This document shows positions 40,084 to 49,512 of a DNA stretch of 64,000 nucleotides, piece by piece. Position 1 is the stretch's first letter. Each line of letters opens with the position of its first letter. Source of the DNA: Oscillospiraceae bacterium. Lineage in GTDB: Bacteria > Bacillota > Clostridia > Oscillospirales > Oscillospiraceae. Below the pieces are notes generated by a model. It searched no databases. It had not been told where the DNA came from and saw nothing but the letters and a program-made list of their open reading frames with translations. The position numbers were made by a program, and so were the translations under genes. Where the stretch lies: the NCBI GenBank assembly GCA_017461445.1, contig JAFTXW010000019.1, forward strand, positions 1 through 64,000. Direction: 5' to 3'.

Positions 40084-43000
40084 ATGAAGCGAAACGCCAT
40101 GCGCACCAATCTGCGCCAATCTATCCTGCGCTCCCTGGGGCGGTATATCGCCATCGTGGCGATCATCGCGCTGGGCGCAGCTATTTTTGTCGGCCTGCGA
40201 ATGACAAAGGCCGACATGGTGGCCACCGGACAGGTGTATACCGATGAACAGAATATGTTTGATCTGCGTCTGGTCAGCACCTATGGCTGGGGGCAGGAGC
40301 AATTGGATCAGGTGGAAGCTCTGGCCGAAGAAATGGGTCTTGTGGACGTGGAGGGTCAGTTCTACACGGATCTGATCGCCCGGATGGGAGATGAGACGGA
40401 GGATTCCGTCTACCGTTTTTACACTTTGCCCCAGTCCATCAATCTGCCGGTGCTGGTCTCCGGACGTATGCCGGAAAGTCCTGACGAATGTCTGGCGGAC
40501 GGCGACGAAAACAACGACAGCATCATCGGCAAACAGGTCACAATTTCGGAAGGGAACGAGGAGGATGCTCTGGATTCCGTCCGGGAGCGGACTTTGACGG
40601 TGGTAGGCCGGGTCAGCTCACCCCTATACATCGACATGAACCGGGGCAATACCTCCATCGGCAGCGGTGTGATCCAGAATTATGTGTACGTGCTGCCGGA
40701 AGCTTTCGATGTGGATTATTACACCGAAATACATGTGACGATACCGGGGGATTACACGGTATATTCCGACGAGTACAACGATGCTATGGATGCCATGGCG
40801 GAAAAGCTGGAGCCCTACCTGGAGCCCCTGGCAGAGGAACGCTTTCAGCAGGTGCTGGCAGATGCGAAGGAAGCCTATGCTGATGGTATTCAGGAGCTGG
40901 AGGACGGTTTACGGGAATTCAAAGACGGCAAGCATGAGGCAAATGAGGAGTTGAAGGACGCTTATTTCGCGCTTAAGGACGGCGAGCAGGAGCTGACCGA
41001 TAACGAGGAAATGCTGGCTGACGGTGAACAGCAGCTTGCGGATGCAAAGAAACAGCTGGAAGACAGTGAGGTCACCCTGGCAAATTCTCGGGCGACCCTG
41101 AAAAAAAACAAAGCTGACGCGGAAGCCCAGTTGGATGCGGCCTATGCGGAGCTGACGGCCAATTCCGCAGCGGTCAGCGAGAATTTGACCCTCGTAAATG
41201 CAGGTATGACCCAGCTGGCAGCCGGTATGGCAGAGCTGAACAGCGGCATTTCTCAGCTGGAATCGGGCCTTGCCCAGCTGGACGCAGGCATTAATCAAGT
41301 GGAGATCATGCTGCTTCTGGTGGAGTCCAGTATCCACTCGACAGAAGAGATGCTGGCCTTGGCTGAAAACATTGGCTCCTCAATGGATAGCTGGGCGCAG
41401 CAGCTGCGGGAAAGGCTGCAGGAGCTGAACACCCAGCGCAGCGAGTACAGTGCCCAGGCGGAGGAGCTTTACGGTATGCGTTCCGAATACGGCGGGCAGC
41501 TGGACGAACTGTACGCAACCCGTGCCGACCTGGAAGCCCAGAAGGTAGATTTGGAAGCCAACCGGCAGACATTGAAGGATGCGCAGGCGGCAATTACCGC
41601 GGGCTTTGCGGAAATCGCTGCAAACCGCAGCTCCATGAAGGAGCAGATTGCCGCTGCAGAGGCCCAGCTGGCCGCAGGCGAGGCAAAGATCACTGCCGGT
41701 TGGCGTGAGATCGAGGCGAAGGAACAGGAGATCGCCGATGGTTGGATGGCTCTGGAAGAGGGCCGGGAAAAGCTGGCTGAGAGCTGGATAGAGTACGAGG
41801 ACGGCAAACGGGAAGTGGCGCAGGAGCTGGCCGATGCGGAAGCGGAGCTTCGGGATGCGGAGCAGAAGCTGGCGGATGCGAAAGAGACCATCGACGGTAT
41901 GACCGAAAGCAGCCTGCACATTCTGGACCGGAATACCAATGTGGGCTATGCTTCTCTGGACAGCAGTTCCGATATCGTTGCAGGCGTGTCCAAGGTGTTC
42001 CCCGTGTTCTTCCTGCTGGTGGCTGCGCTGGTGTGCATCACCACCATGACCCGCATGGTGGACGAGGAGCGCACCCAGATCGGTACCCTGAAGGCCTTGG
42101 GCTACAGCAACGGTGCCATCATCAGCAAGTACATGATCTATGCGGGCAGCAGCGCGCTGGTTGGCTGCGGACTGGGTGTTCTGGCGGGCAGTGTTGTCTT
42201 CCCGCTGATCCTTTGGGAAGCCTATAAGATCATGCTGTACATCCCCAATCCGCTGGAGCTGACTTTGGATCTGGGACTGTGCCTGGGTGTGGTTGCTGCT
42301 TATACGGTGGTCATTCTGCTGGTCACCCTTTATTGCTGTTACCGTACCCTTGGCGAGGTTCCTGCGGAGCTGATCCGGCCCAAGGCCCCTGCCGCAGGAA
42401 AGCAGCTGATCTTTGAGAAGCTTCCCTTCTGGAACAGGGTAAGCTTCCTGAATAAGGTCACCATCCGCAATATTTTCCGTTACCACCAGCGGCTGGCGAT
42501 GATGTTGGTTGGCATTGGCGGTTGTACCGCGCTGCTGCTGACGGGCTTTGGCCTGCGGGATTCCATCGTAAATGTGGTGGATTTTCAGTTTGAGGATATT
42601 ACCTCCTACGACATGGAGGTCTACTTCTCCGGCGGTATGACCCAGGAGAATATGGACACCTTCCGCGAGGAAACGGCGTCAAGCGTGCAGGATCTGATGT
42701 TCTACCACCAGACCAGCGTGGAGATCGACTTCGAGGATCAGGTGCGGGATATCTACATGATCGCGGCTTCAGAGGATATTCAGCGGTTTATCGATTTCCA
42801 TCATGGGGATACGCCTTTGGAAATGCCGGGGGAGAATGAATTGCTCATTTCCATCGGTGTGGCTGAGGCTTTGGGTATTCAGGAGGGGGATATTGTGATC
42901 CTCCGTGACCCGGACATGCGTACCTTGGAAGTGACCGTCTCCGGGGTGTATTACAATCATGTTTATAACTATGTGATCCTTTCTCCGGAGACCATTGAGG

Positions 43001-43563
43001 CACAGTGGGGTGAAACGCCTGAACTGCAGATGGCCTTCGTGAAGGCTGCGGAGGGGAAGCGTGTCCACAGTGTCAGTGCGCAGATCACCGCCATGGACAA
43101 TGTGATGAACGTATCCGTCAGTGAGGATCTGGCGGGGATGGTGCGGAATATGATGGATGCGCTGGACCTGGTGGTTATCGTTGTGGTCTTCTGTGCGGGC
43201 CTGCTGGCAGCTACGGTGCTCTATAACCTGACCAACATAAACATCAACGAGCGTATCCGGGAGATCGCGACCATCAAGGTTTTGGGCTTCAATGCCACAG
43301 AAACGGCCATGTACATCTTTAAGGAAAATCTGACCCTGACGGTGGTCGGCGCAGGATTCGGCCTGATTTTGGGCAAGCTGCTGCTGGACTTTGTTATGAG
43401 TGAGATCAAGATCAATATGGTCTGGTTCCTGCCGAGAGCACTGCCTATGTCCTATGTGCTGTCCATTGTAATGACCATTCTGATGGCGATTATTGTTGAC
43501 TATATTTTCTACTTCAAGCTGGAAAAGATCAACATGGCAGAAGCACTGAAATCGGTGGAATAA
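40084..43563 (+). CDS. FtsX-family ABC permease with a very long coiled-coil insert
   Basis: A 1159-residue permease. An N-terminal helix (about 18-38) is followed by an outer domain that contains some 330 residues of heptad-rich helix (about 255-620; many units of the type ELADAEAELRDAEQKLADAKE cut into A-x-L-x-x-G/A-x patterns). Three helices (about 640-760) carry an FtsX core (TRMVDEERTQIGTLKALGYS), then a second outer domain and a last FtsX core near the C-terminus (INERIREIATIKVLGFNATE). The coiled coil probably projects from the membrane towards the wall or a partner. Substrate unknown; such pairs act in export, mechanotransmission or wall-enzyme control. Confidence 0.85.
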   Translation: MKRNAMRTNLRQSILRSLGRYIAIVAIIALGAAIFVGLRMTKADMVATGQVYTDEQNMFDLRLVSTYGWGQEQLDQVEALAEEMGLVDVEGQFYTDLIARMGDETEDSVYRFYTLPQSINLPVLVSGRMPESPDECLADGDENNDSIIGKQVTISEGNEEDALDSVRERTLTVVGRVSSPLYIDMNRGNTSIGSGVIQNYVYVLPEAFDVDYYTEIHVTIPGDYTVYSDEYNDAMDAMAEKLEPYLEPLAEERFQQVLADAKEAYADGIQELEDGLREFKDGKHEANEELKDAYFALKDGEQELTDNEEMLADGEQQLADAKKQLEDSEVTLANSRATLKKNKADAEAQLDAAYAELTANSAAVSENLTLVNAGMTQLAAGMAELNSGISQLESGLAQLDAGINQVEIMLLLVESSIHSTEEMLALAENIGSSMDSWAQQLRERLQELNTQRSEYSAQAEELYGMRSEYGGQLDELYATRADLEAQKVDLEANRQTLKDAQAAITAGFAEIAANRSSMKEQIAAAEAQLAAGEAKITAGWREIEAKEQEIADGWMALEEGREKLAESWIEYEDGKREVAQELADAEAELRDAEQKLADAKETIDGMTESSLHILDRNTNVGYASLDSSSDIVAGVSKVFPVFFLLVAALVCITTMTRMVDEERTQIGTLKALGYSNGAIISKYMIYAGSSALVGCGLGVLAGSVVFPLILWEAYKIMLYIPNPLELTLDLGLCLGVVAAYTVVILLVTLYCCYRTLGEVPAELIRPKAPAAGKQLIFEKLPFWNRVSFLNKVTIRNIFRYHQRLAMMLVGIGGCTALLLTGFGLRDSIVNVVDFQFEDITSYDMEVYFSGGMTQENMDTFREETASSVQDLMFYHQTSVEIDFEDQVRDIYMIAASEDIQRFIDFHHGDTPLEMPGENELLISIGVAEALGIQEGDIVILRDPDMRTLEVTVSGVYYNHVYNYVILSPETIEAQWGETPELQMAFVKAAEGKRVHSVSAQITAMDNVMNVSVSEDLAGMVRNMMDALDLVVIVVVFCAGLLAATVLYNLTNININERIREIATIKVLGFNATETAMYIFKENLTLTVVGAGFGLILGKLLLDFVMSEIKINMVWFLPRALPMSYVLSIVMTILMAIIVDYIFYFKLEKINMAEALKSVE

Positions 43564-43568
43564 GCGTA

Positions 43569-43603
43569 AAAATACCGCTGGGAATTGCTCTCAGCGGTAT
43601 TTT
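43569..43603. terminator. Bidirectional terminator between permease and aro operon end
   Basis: AAAATACCGCTG pairs with CAGCGGTATTTT (43592-43603). A/T runs on both sides let it serve both convergent transcripts. Confidence 0.85.
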
Positions 43604-43608
43604 CATAC

Positions 43609-44454
43609 TCATTTTGTATAATAGCTTCGGGTGATGCCGGCGTTAGCGAAGCCTGTTTTTTCGTAATAGTGCTGGGCGGCGGTATTGGACAGGGCGGTGT
43701 CTGTGTCGAAGCGTCGGATGCCCAGTTGGTACAGTTCCGCAAAAAGCTGGCGCATAATGGCAGTGCCAAGGCCCTGGTGCTGCCGTTTTTCATCCACATA
43801 GATCCAGCGAAGATAGGCGATATCCCCTTGCGGAAGAAAATGCACCTGGCCCCAGCCCACTTCCACACCTTCTGTCAGGGCGGCGAATTCCCGGCATCCG
43901 CCGGGGGACAGGTCGCTCCAGCGCAGGGAGATGGTATCGTCCGCCGTGTCCTTCGGGCTGAGGATTCTGGCGTAATAGATATTTTCGTGCTCCACGGTGA
44001 AGCCGTTGTTCAGAAGAAGGGCTTCCACATGGGGGCTGCTTTCGTGAAGCTTGCCGTGACGGGCGCAGGCAGTCATACCGAAGTAATGGAAGAACGCATA
44101 AATCCGCTGCTCCGTACCAAAATGGTCAAGGGCGGCGTGCAGCAGTTGCTCCCCAACCTCCGGTTTGTCCCTGTCAAAGCAGAGGATACGGATAACGTTA
44201 TGGTGTACATCGCTGGAGATTTCACCGGACGTATCAAAGCCGAAGGCGGTTTCTCCGTATTCGATCAGGCCTGTGAATTCTCCGTCCTTTTGGCAGGTGG
44301 TTCGGGAGCATTTTACAATTAAAGTGGAAAAGAGCGGATGACCATCACCATCTACATCCTCATACATGGACTGATACCATTGATCCCCGGTCATGGGGAA
44401 ATGATAGGGCGCGGTGCATTGACTGCGCCAATAATCAAACAGTGTCTTTCCCAT
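43609..44454 (-). CDS. GNAT-family N-acetyltransferase at the end of the aro operon
   Basis: A 281-residue protein. The C-terminal half (about 165-281) is a GNAT domain with the acetyl-CoA loop VDEKRQHQGLGTAIMRQL and ALSNTAAQHYYEKTGF. The N-terminal half (about 1-150) looks like a degenerate second GNAT or a substrate domain (FRILCFDRDKP-like strand, ALLLNNGFTVEHEN). It overlaps the aroQ gene by 20 bases and so belongs to the aromatic operon transcript, although no aromatic role is evident. Confidence 0.8.
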   Translation of the reverse strand: MGKTLFDYWRSQCTAPYHFPMTGDQWYQSMYEDVDGDGHPLFSTLIVKCSRTTCQKDGEFTGLIEYGETAFGFDTSGEISSDVHHNVIRILCFDRDKPEVGEQLLHAALDHFGTEQRIYAFFHYFGMTACARHGKLHESSPHVEALLLNNGFTVEHENIYYARILSPKDTADDTISLRWSDLSPGGCREFAALTEGVEVGWGQVHFLPQGDIAYLRWIYVDEKRQHQGLGTAIMRQLFAELYQLGIRRFDTDTALSNTAAQHYYEKTGFANAGITRSYYTK

Positions 44455-44878
44455 AATGTTCCTTCAAATAAAGGATCGCCTGCCGGTACCCGTCCAGTCC
44501 CTGACCCTTGATGGTCTTGACACAGGCCATACCGGCGTAGGAAATCTGGCGGAAGGGCTCCCGGCTGTCCACATCGGAGATGTGAACCTCCACAGCGGGG
44601 ATGGAGACCGCCTTCAGAGCGTCAAGAATGGCGACGGAGGTGTGGGTATAGGCGGCGGGGTTTATGACAATGCCGTCCACTTTGCCGTAGGCCCACTGAA
44701 TTTTGTCAACCAAATCGCCCTCGTGGTTGGACTGGTACTGTTCCACTTCCAACCCTTCTGCCAGGGCAGTTTCTTCCAGCAGACGCAGCAGGTCGGCAAA
44801 GGTGTTCTTTCCATAAATGCCCGGCTCCCGGATGCCCAGCATGTTCAGGTTGGGGCCATTGATGACGAGAATTTTCAT
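44435..44878 (-). CDS. aroQ: Type II 3-dehydroquinate dehydratase
   Basis: A 147-residue shikimate-pathway enzyme. MKILVINGPNLNMLGIREPG at the start, the lid YQSNHEGDLVDKIQ, the NPAAYTHTSVAI active-site block and VEVHISDVDSREPFR are all canonical; the catalytic Tyr (IYG) and His101-type residue (VHIS) are retained. Length is normal. Start ATG overlaps the end of the aroE-aroK gene by 4 bases. Confidence 0.95.
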   Translation of the reverse strand: MKILVINGPNLNMLGIREPGIYGKNTFADLLRLLEETALAEGLEVEQYQSNHEGDLVDKIQWAYGKVDGIVINPAAYTHTSVAILDALKAVSIPAVEVHISDVDSREPFRQISYAGMACVKTIKGQGLDGYRQAILYLKEHYGKDTV

Positions 44879-46101
44879 GGTGTTTCCTCCAATTTTTCAA
44901 GAATCCGGGCAACGGTTTCCTCTGCCGCGCCGTTGTTGTCGATGGCGTGGTCGGTAAAGGCTTCATACATGGGCTTCCGTATGGCGTACATATCCGTCAG
45001 CTTATTGGCCTGGGACAGGGGGCGGCCATCGGTGGGAAGCACGTCCAGGGCACGTTTTAGCCAGAAGATGGTTCCATTCTGATGGAGCAGGGGATAGTTC
45101 CGTTCCTTTGTTACACAGCCGCCGCCGGTGGCGATGATAAGGGCCGACTGCTTGCCCAGCTCCGAAAGGGCTTTTGTTTCCCACTCCCGGAATACCTCCT
45201 CGCCGTCCTCAGCAAAAATCTCAGGAATGGATTTTCCCGCAAGACGGACAATTTCTGCATCCGCGTCCACAAATTTCCGTCCCAGCTTTTCCGCCAGCAT
45301 TCCGCCGATGGTGCTCTTTCCGCAGCCGGGCATGCCCACAAGGACGATATTTTGCATCTGCACAGATAACTTCCGGTGGATATCTCCAATCCGGGAATCG
45401 TCAATGGGCTTTCCGGTGAAATACTCCGCAGCCTCCTTTGCTTGGGCCACCAGCATCCACAGTCCGTTTTCTGTGGAAAGCCCCAGCTTTTCCGCGTCCA
45501 GCAGCAGCTGGGTCCGGGCGGGGTTGTAGACCACATCCAGCACACCCTCCAGCCTTGGGAACCGGGACAAATCTACAGGGTTGACACCCACGTTGGGATA
45601 CATGCCCACCGGGGTGGTGTTCACGATCACAGCTGCGTCGGCGTGAAGGTGGAGGTTATCATAATTGTTTTCCCCGGAGCGAGAAATGACAATGACCCTG
45701 GCACCCAGCTCCCGCAGCACGGCCACCGCCGTATTGGAAGCACCGCCGCTGCCCAGCACCAGTGCCTTTTTGCCGGAAACCGCCAGACCGCTCCGCTTTA
45801 CCATGGAGGCAAAGCCGAAATAGTCTGTATTGTGTCCGAAAAAGGTGCCGTCCGCTCTGCGGACGATGGTATTCACCGCACCAATCTTCCGGGCAGTGGG
45901 GGACAGTTCATCAAGAAAAGGAATGACCTCTTTTTTGTAGGGAACCGTTACATTGATGCCGGTAAAATCTCCGTTTTTCAGGAAAACCTCGATTTCCTCC
46001 GGCTCCTTTTCAAAGAGCACATAGGAGTAATCTCCCAGATAACCGTGAATCTGCGGGGAATAGCTGTGCCCCAGCTTCCGGCCCAATAATCCGCACCTCA
46101 T
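44875..46101 (-). CDS. aroE-aroK: Fused shikimate dehydrogenase - shikimate kinase
   Basis: A 408-residue bifunctional protein catalysing two consecutive steps, 3-dehydroshikimate to shikimate to shikimate 3-phosphate. Residues 1-245 are AroE: GHSYSPQIHGY, catalytic Lys56 in VTVPYKKEV, Asp93 in GHNTDYFGF and the NADP loop LGSGGASNTA. Residues 250-408 are AroK: Walker A GMPGCGKS (256-263), FVDADAEI with the shikimate/metal Asp, FREWETKAL and ATGGGCV. A continuous frame links them with about ten residues. ATG at 46101 overlaps the pheA stop; the longer frame upstream lies inside pheA. Confidence 0.93.
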   Translation of the reverse strand: MRCGLLGRKLGHSYSPQIHGYLGDYSYVLFEKEPEEIEVFLKNGDFTGINVTVPYKKEVIPFLDELSPTARKIGAVNTIVRRADGTFFGHNTDYFGFASMVKRSGLAVSGKKALVLGSGGASNTAVAVLRELGARVIVISRSGENNYDNLHLHADAAVIVNTTPVGMYPNVGVNPVDLSRFPRLEGVLDVVYNPARTQLLLDAEKLGLSTENGLWMLVAQAKEAAEYFTGKPIDDSRIGDIHRKLSVQMQNIVLVGMPGCGKSTIGGMLAEKLGRKFVDADAEIVRLAGKSIPEIFAEDGEEVFREWETKALSELGKQSALIIATGGGCVTKERNYPLLHQNGTIFWLKRALDVLPTDGRPLSQANKLTDMYAIRKPMYEAFTDHAIDNNGAAEETVARILEKLEETP

Positions 46102-47243
46102 CAAACCACCTCGGTATAGCTGCCCAGATACTTGAATTCCTCGCACAGCTCGTCCAGCTCGCACATCAGCTGTACGAATTCTTCGGAGTAAATGGAGGTC
46201 TCCAGATCGAAATAGAACATGAACTCAAACTCCCGGTCGGGGAGGGGACGGGATTCCAGCTTGGTCACATTGATGCCCAGGGTGTAAAGCCGTGCCAGGA
46301 CTTTGTACAGCGCGCCGGGCTTATGGTTCAGGATCATCATGATGCTGGTCTTGTCGGAACCGGGGTAAATTTCCAGATTTTTGCTGATGCAGATGAACCG
46401 GGTGTGGTTGTTGCCCTTGTCCTGAACGGAGTGAGCGATGCAGTCCAAGCCGTACAGCTCGGCGCAGCTGCGGCTGGAAAGGGCGGCAACATCATTTCTG
46501 CCGGATTTTGCCACCATTTCGGCGGCGACGGCGGTGTTGCTGACGGGAATCACATTAACGCCCGGCAGGCTGTGGAGGAAGTCGCCGCACTGGTTGATGG
46601 CCTGTTCGTGGGAGTAGACGGTTTTGATATCACTGAGCTTGGTGCCCTTGTTTACCAGTACATTGTGGTCTACTTTTAAGCGGAAGGTGCGGACAATGGA
46701 GAAATTGTGACGGATCATCAGGTCGTAGACCTTGTTGACGGAGCCAGCGGTGGAGTTTTCAATGGGCAGAATGCCGTAGGGGCACAGACCCTGCTCGATG
46801 GCGTTGAATACACCCTCGAAGTTCTTGAAATACATGATAAAGGGGCTTTTGAATATCTTTTCGCAGGCGATTTGGGAATAGGCACCCTCCACGCCCTGGC
46901 AGGCCACCATGGGAGCCTGGGGAAACAGCTTGGGGGTATTTTCGATGGCTTGGGTGATTTGCCCGAACAGGGGGCTGACCTCGCCGTTTCGCTTGCTCTG
47001 GTAGCTGCGGCTCAGCTCGAAAAGCATGGAGTACAGCACCCGGGCATAGTTTGCCATCTCGGGGCCTGCCTTTTCGGCAACGCTCTGCAAAATGGCCCGC
47101 TCCCGGGCGGGAACCAGAATGGGCATATTGTTTGCCTTTTTATAGTCAGCCACCTTGGCAGACAGATTCATGCGTTGGCAAAACAGCTGCACCAATTGGT
47201 CGTCGATTTTATCAATATCCTTGCGGATCTCGGTTAAGTCCAC
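46101..47243 (-). CDS. pheA: Bifunctional chorismate mutase / prephenate dehydratase (P-protein)
   Basis: A 380-residue enzyme leading from chorismate to phenylpyruvate. AroQ-type mutase helix set (residues 1-90, IRKDIDKIDDQLVQLFCQRM), dehydratase (about 108-285, ACQGVEGAYSQIA, LPIENSTAGSV and NHTRFICIS) and a C-terminal ACT domain (about 295-375, LNHKPGALYKVLARLYTLGIN with ESRP) that normally gives Phe feedback control. GTG start; the AGGAGG ribosome site lies within the last codons of aroC, 2 bases separating the genes. Confidence 0.94.
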   Translation of the reverse strand: MDLTEIRKDIDKIDDQLVQLFCQRMNLSAKVADYKKANNMPILVPARERAILQSVAEKAGPEMANYARVLYSMLFELSRSYQSKRNGEVSPLFGQITQAIENTPKLFPQAPMVACQGVEGAYSQIACEKIFKSPFIMYFKNFEGVFNAIEQGLCPYGILPIENSTAGSVNKVYDLMIRHNFSIVRTFRLKVDHNVLVNKGTKLSDIKTVYSHEQAINQCGDFLHSLPGVNVIPVSNTAVAAEMVAKSGRNDVAALSSRSCAELYGLDCIAHSVQDKGNNHTRFICISKNLEIYPGSDKTSIMMILNHKPGALYKVLARLYTLGINVTKLESRPLPDREFEFMFYFDLETSIYSEEFVQLMCELDELCEEFKYLGSYTEVV

Positions 47244-47245
47244 GG

Positions 47246-48334
47246 TTACTTCCTCCTGTTTGTTTGGGTGTTGCCCAGGATCAGATCATAGATGGCAATG
47301 GCTGCCGCCGCCTCCACAACGGGAACGGCCCGGGGGACGATGCAGGGGTCGTGACGGCCCTTGACAGTAAGCTCCTGCACTTCCATCCGGCTAAGGGAAA
47401 CGCTCTGCTGGGGTTTCGAGATGGAGGGGGTGGGCTTGATGGCTACATCGAAGATGATGGGCATACCGTTGGTGATGCCGCCAAGGATGCCGCCACAGCC
47501 ATTGGATTCAGCGGTGATTTTTCCGTTAGCAATCGTGTAGCTGTCATTATTCTCGCTTCCGCGCAAATGGGCGGCGGTGAAGCCCAAACCAAATTCTACA
47601 CCCTTGACTGCCGGGATACCGTAGACGATTTGCGCGATGCGGCTCTCTACGCCGCCGAACATAGGCTCACCAATTCCGGCGGGGAGCCCAGTAACGGCGC
47701 ATTCGATGATACCGCCAACGCTGTCTCCCTTGTAGCGTGCATGGGCGATTTCAGACATCATGGCTTCGGCACTGTCCTGGTGGAGGACTGGAAAATGGGG
47801 GAGGATGGCATTGATGTCCGGTTCCAGAGGATCGAAGGTATCATCTACCGCCTGACCGATGCAGGTAATGTGGGCTGTGATTCGAATCCCCATCTCCTCC
47901 AGCCACTGCTTGCACAGGCCGCCTGCGATGCACAGGGGAGCCGTCAGCCGCCCGGAGAAGTGGCCGCCGCCTGCGGCATCCTGGAAACCGCCGTACTTAA
48001 CTTGGGCGGTGTAGTCCGCGTGACCGGGTCGGGGGCAGTCCTTCAGGTTAGCGTAATCCCCGGAGCGGGTGTTTTTGTTGTAGATCACGGCGGCGATGGG
48101 TGCGCCGCAGGTGCAGCCGTCCAGAATGCCGCCCAGGAATTCGGGACGGTCCTCCTCCCGGCGGGGGGTGGACCAGTCATTCTGACCCGGTGCACGGCGG
48201 TTCAGGAATTCCTGTAGTTTATCCAAATCCACCGGAAGCCCCGCAGGGATGCCGTCCAGGGTCATACCGATGGCGGGGCCGTGGGATTGGCCGAAAATGG
48301 ATAATTTTAGATTTTCACCGTAGGTACTGCTCAT
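47246..48334 (-). CDS. aroC: Chorismate synthase
   Basis: A 362-residue enzyme converting EPSP to chorismate with reduced flavin. Canonical blocks are FGQSHGPAIGMTLDGIPAGLP, RRAPGQNDWSTPRREEDRPEF, HADYTAQVKYGGFQDAAGGG, FSGRLTAPLCIAGG and the C-terminal GRHDPCIVPRAVPVVEA. AGGAGGC precedes the ATG, which lies 20 bases inside the end of aroA. Confidence 0.95.
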   Translation of the reverse strand: MSSTYGENLKLSIFGQSHGPAIGMTLDGIPAGLPVDLDKLQEFLNRRAPGQNDWSTPRREEDRPEFLGGILDGCTCGAPIAAVIYNKNTRSGDYANLKDCPRPGHADYTAQVKYGGFQDAAGGGHFSGRLTAPLCIAGGLCKQWLEEMGIRITAHITCIGQAVDDTFDPLEPDINAILPHFPVLHQDSAEAMMSEIAHARYKGDSVGGIIECAVTGLPAGIGEPMFGGVESRIAQIVYGIPAVKGVEFGLGFTAAHLRGSENNDSYTIANGKITAESNGCGGILGGITNGMPIIFDVAIKPTPSISKPQQSVSLSRMEVQELTVKGRHDPCIVPRAVPVVEAAAAIAIYDLILGNTQTNRRK

Positions 48335-49511
48335 ATTTGCCTCCTAACCGGGCGTATTCGGCCCAGAAATGGGGATAGGATTTCTTGACGCATTCCGCGC
48401 CAAGGATGGTGACGTGTTCCTTGCAGACTGTTGCCGCGATGGCGGCGGACATGGCGATGCGGTGGTCGTTGACGCTGTCCACGGTACCGCCGGTCAGGCC
48501 CGTGCCGTAAACAGTTAGGGTATCTTCGGTGGCTTCAGCCCTGCCGCCAAGGTTTTCCAGCATGGCAACGACGGAGGCCACCCGGTCGGATTCCTTTAAC
48601 CGAAGCCGCCGGATGTCCGTAAAGACCGCACCTTGTTTGCAGGCTGCAACCACCGATAGGATGGGAACCAGGTCGGGGATATCCGCTGCGGAAATGGTGA
48701 TATTTTCGTCCAGTGCGGGGAGAAGTTCTGCTGCCGCCCGGTCGCCCTGGGGAGAATCCGGGGAGAGGTTATGGGTGGTAACCTCATTTCCCAGGGACTG
48801 TGCCGCTAAGAAGAAGGCACCGTTGCTCCAATCGCCCTCTACAGTTACGGTGCCGGGGGAATGAAAGGGCTTTCCACCCTGAACGGAAAACGCTTCCGTA
48901 TCCATTCCGAAAACTGCCATGGCCCGCTGGGTCATGGTGATATAGGGCCGGGATTCCACTTTGCCGACCAACCGGATGTGGCTCTCGCCGGGGATCAGGG
49001 CCGTTGCCAGCAGCAAACCCGTAATGAATTGGCTGGATACGCTGCCGTCAATGACGTATTCGCCCGCTTTCAGCTTTCCCTGGCAGCGGATGGTTTCAGA
49101 GGTGGGGCGGGTCAGGGTGCAGCCCATCCGTTCCATTTCCTCCCATAGGGGGGACAGGGGACGCTGGGGCAGCCGCCCGGCCATCAGGAAAGTGGCATCC
49201 ACGCCCAATGCGCCTGCCACAGGCAGCAGAAAGCGCAGGGTGGAGCCGCTTTCGCAGCAGTTGAGCAGGGCTTTTTCGGGAAGGGCTTGAACCGGTGTGA
49301 CGGAATAGCCCCAGTCTGTCCGGGTGATCTTTGCACCCAGCGCGTTCAGACAATCCGCCGTGGCTTCAATGTCCCGGTTGGTGTCCGGGCAAAGAAGGGT
49401 GGTGGGCCTGTCTGCAAAGGCGGCGCAGATCAGAAGCCTGTGGGCCTGGGATTTGGAGGGGATGGCGGTAACGGAGCCGCTCAGTTTTTGGGGGGTAATG
49501 GTTATATCCAT
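48315..49511 (-). CDS. aroA: 5-enolpyruvylshikimate-3-phosphate synthase
   Basis: A 398-residue enzyme joining PEP to shikimate 3-phosphate. SGSVTAIPSKSQAHRLLICAA holds the phosphate-binding Lys-Ser; CCESGSTLRFLLPV matches the GNAGTxxR region but with ESGST in place of NAGTA, as in some class II enzymes; IRRLRLKESDRVAS and the end NDHRIAMSAAIAA are canonical. The ATG at 49511 begins one base after the aroB stop; a TTG at 49529 lies within aroB. Confidence 0.94.
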   Translation of the reverse strand: MDITITPQKLSGSVTAIPSKSQAHRLLICAAFADRPTTLLCPDTNRDIEATADCLNALGAKITRTDWGYSVTPVQALPEKALLNCCESGSTLRFLLPVAGALGVDATFLMAGRLPQRPLSPLWEEMERMGCTLTRPTSETIRCQGKLKAGEYVIDGSVSSQFITGLLLATALIPGESHIRLVGKVESRPYITMTQRAMAVFGMDTEAFSVQGGKPFHSPGTVTVEGDWSNGAFFLAAQSLGNEVTTHNLSPDSPQGDRAAAELLPALDENITISAADIPDLVPILSVVAACKQGAVFTDIRRLRLKESDRVASVVAMLENLGGRAEATEDTLTVYGTGLTGGTVDSVNDHRIAMSAAIAATVCKEHVTILGAECVKKSYPHFWAEYARLGGKYEQYLR

Positions 49512-49512
49512 A

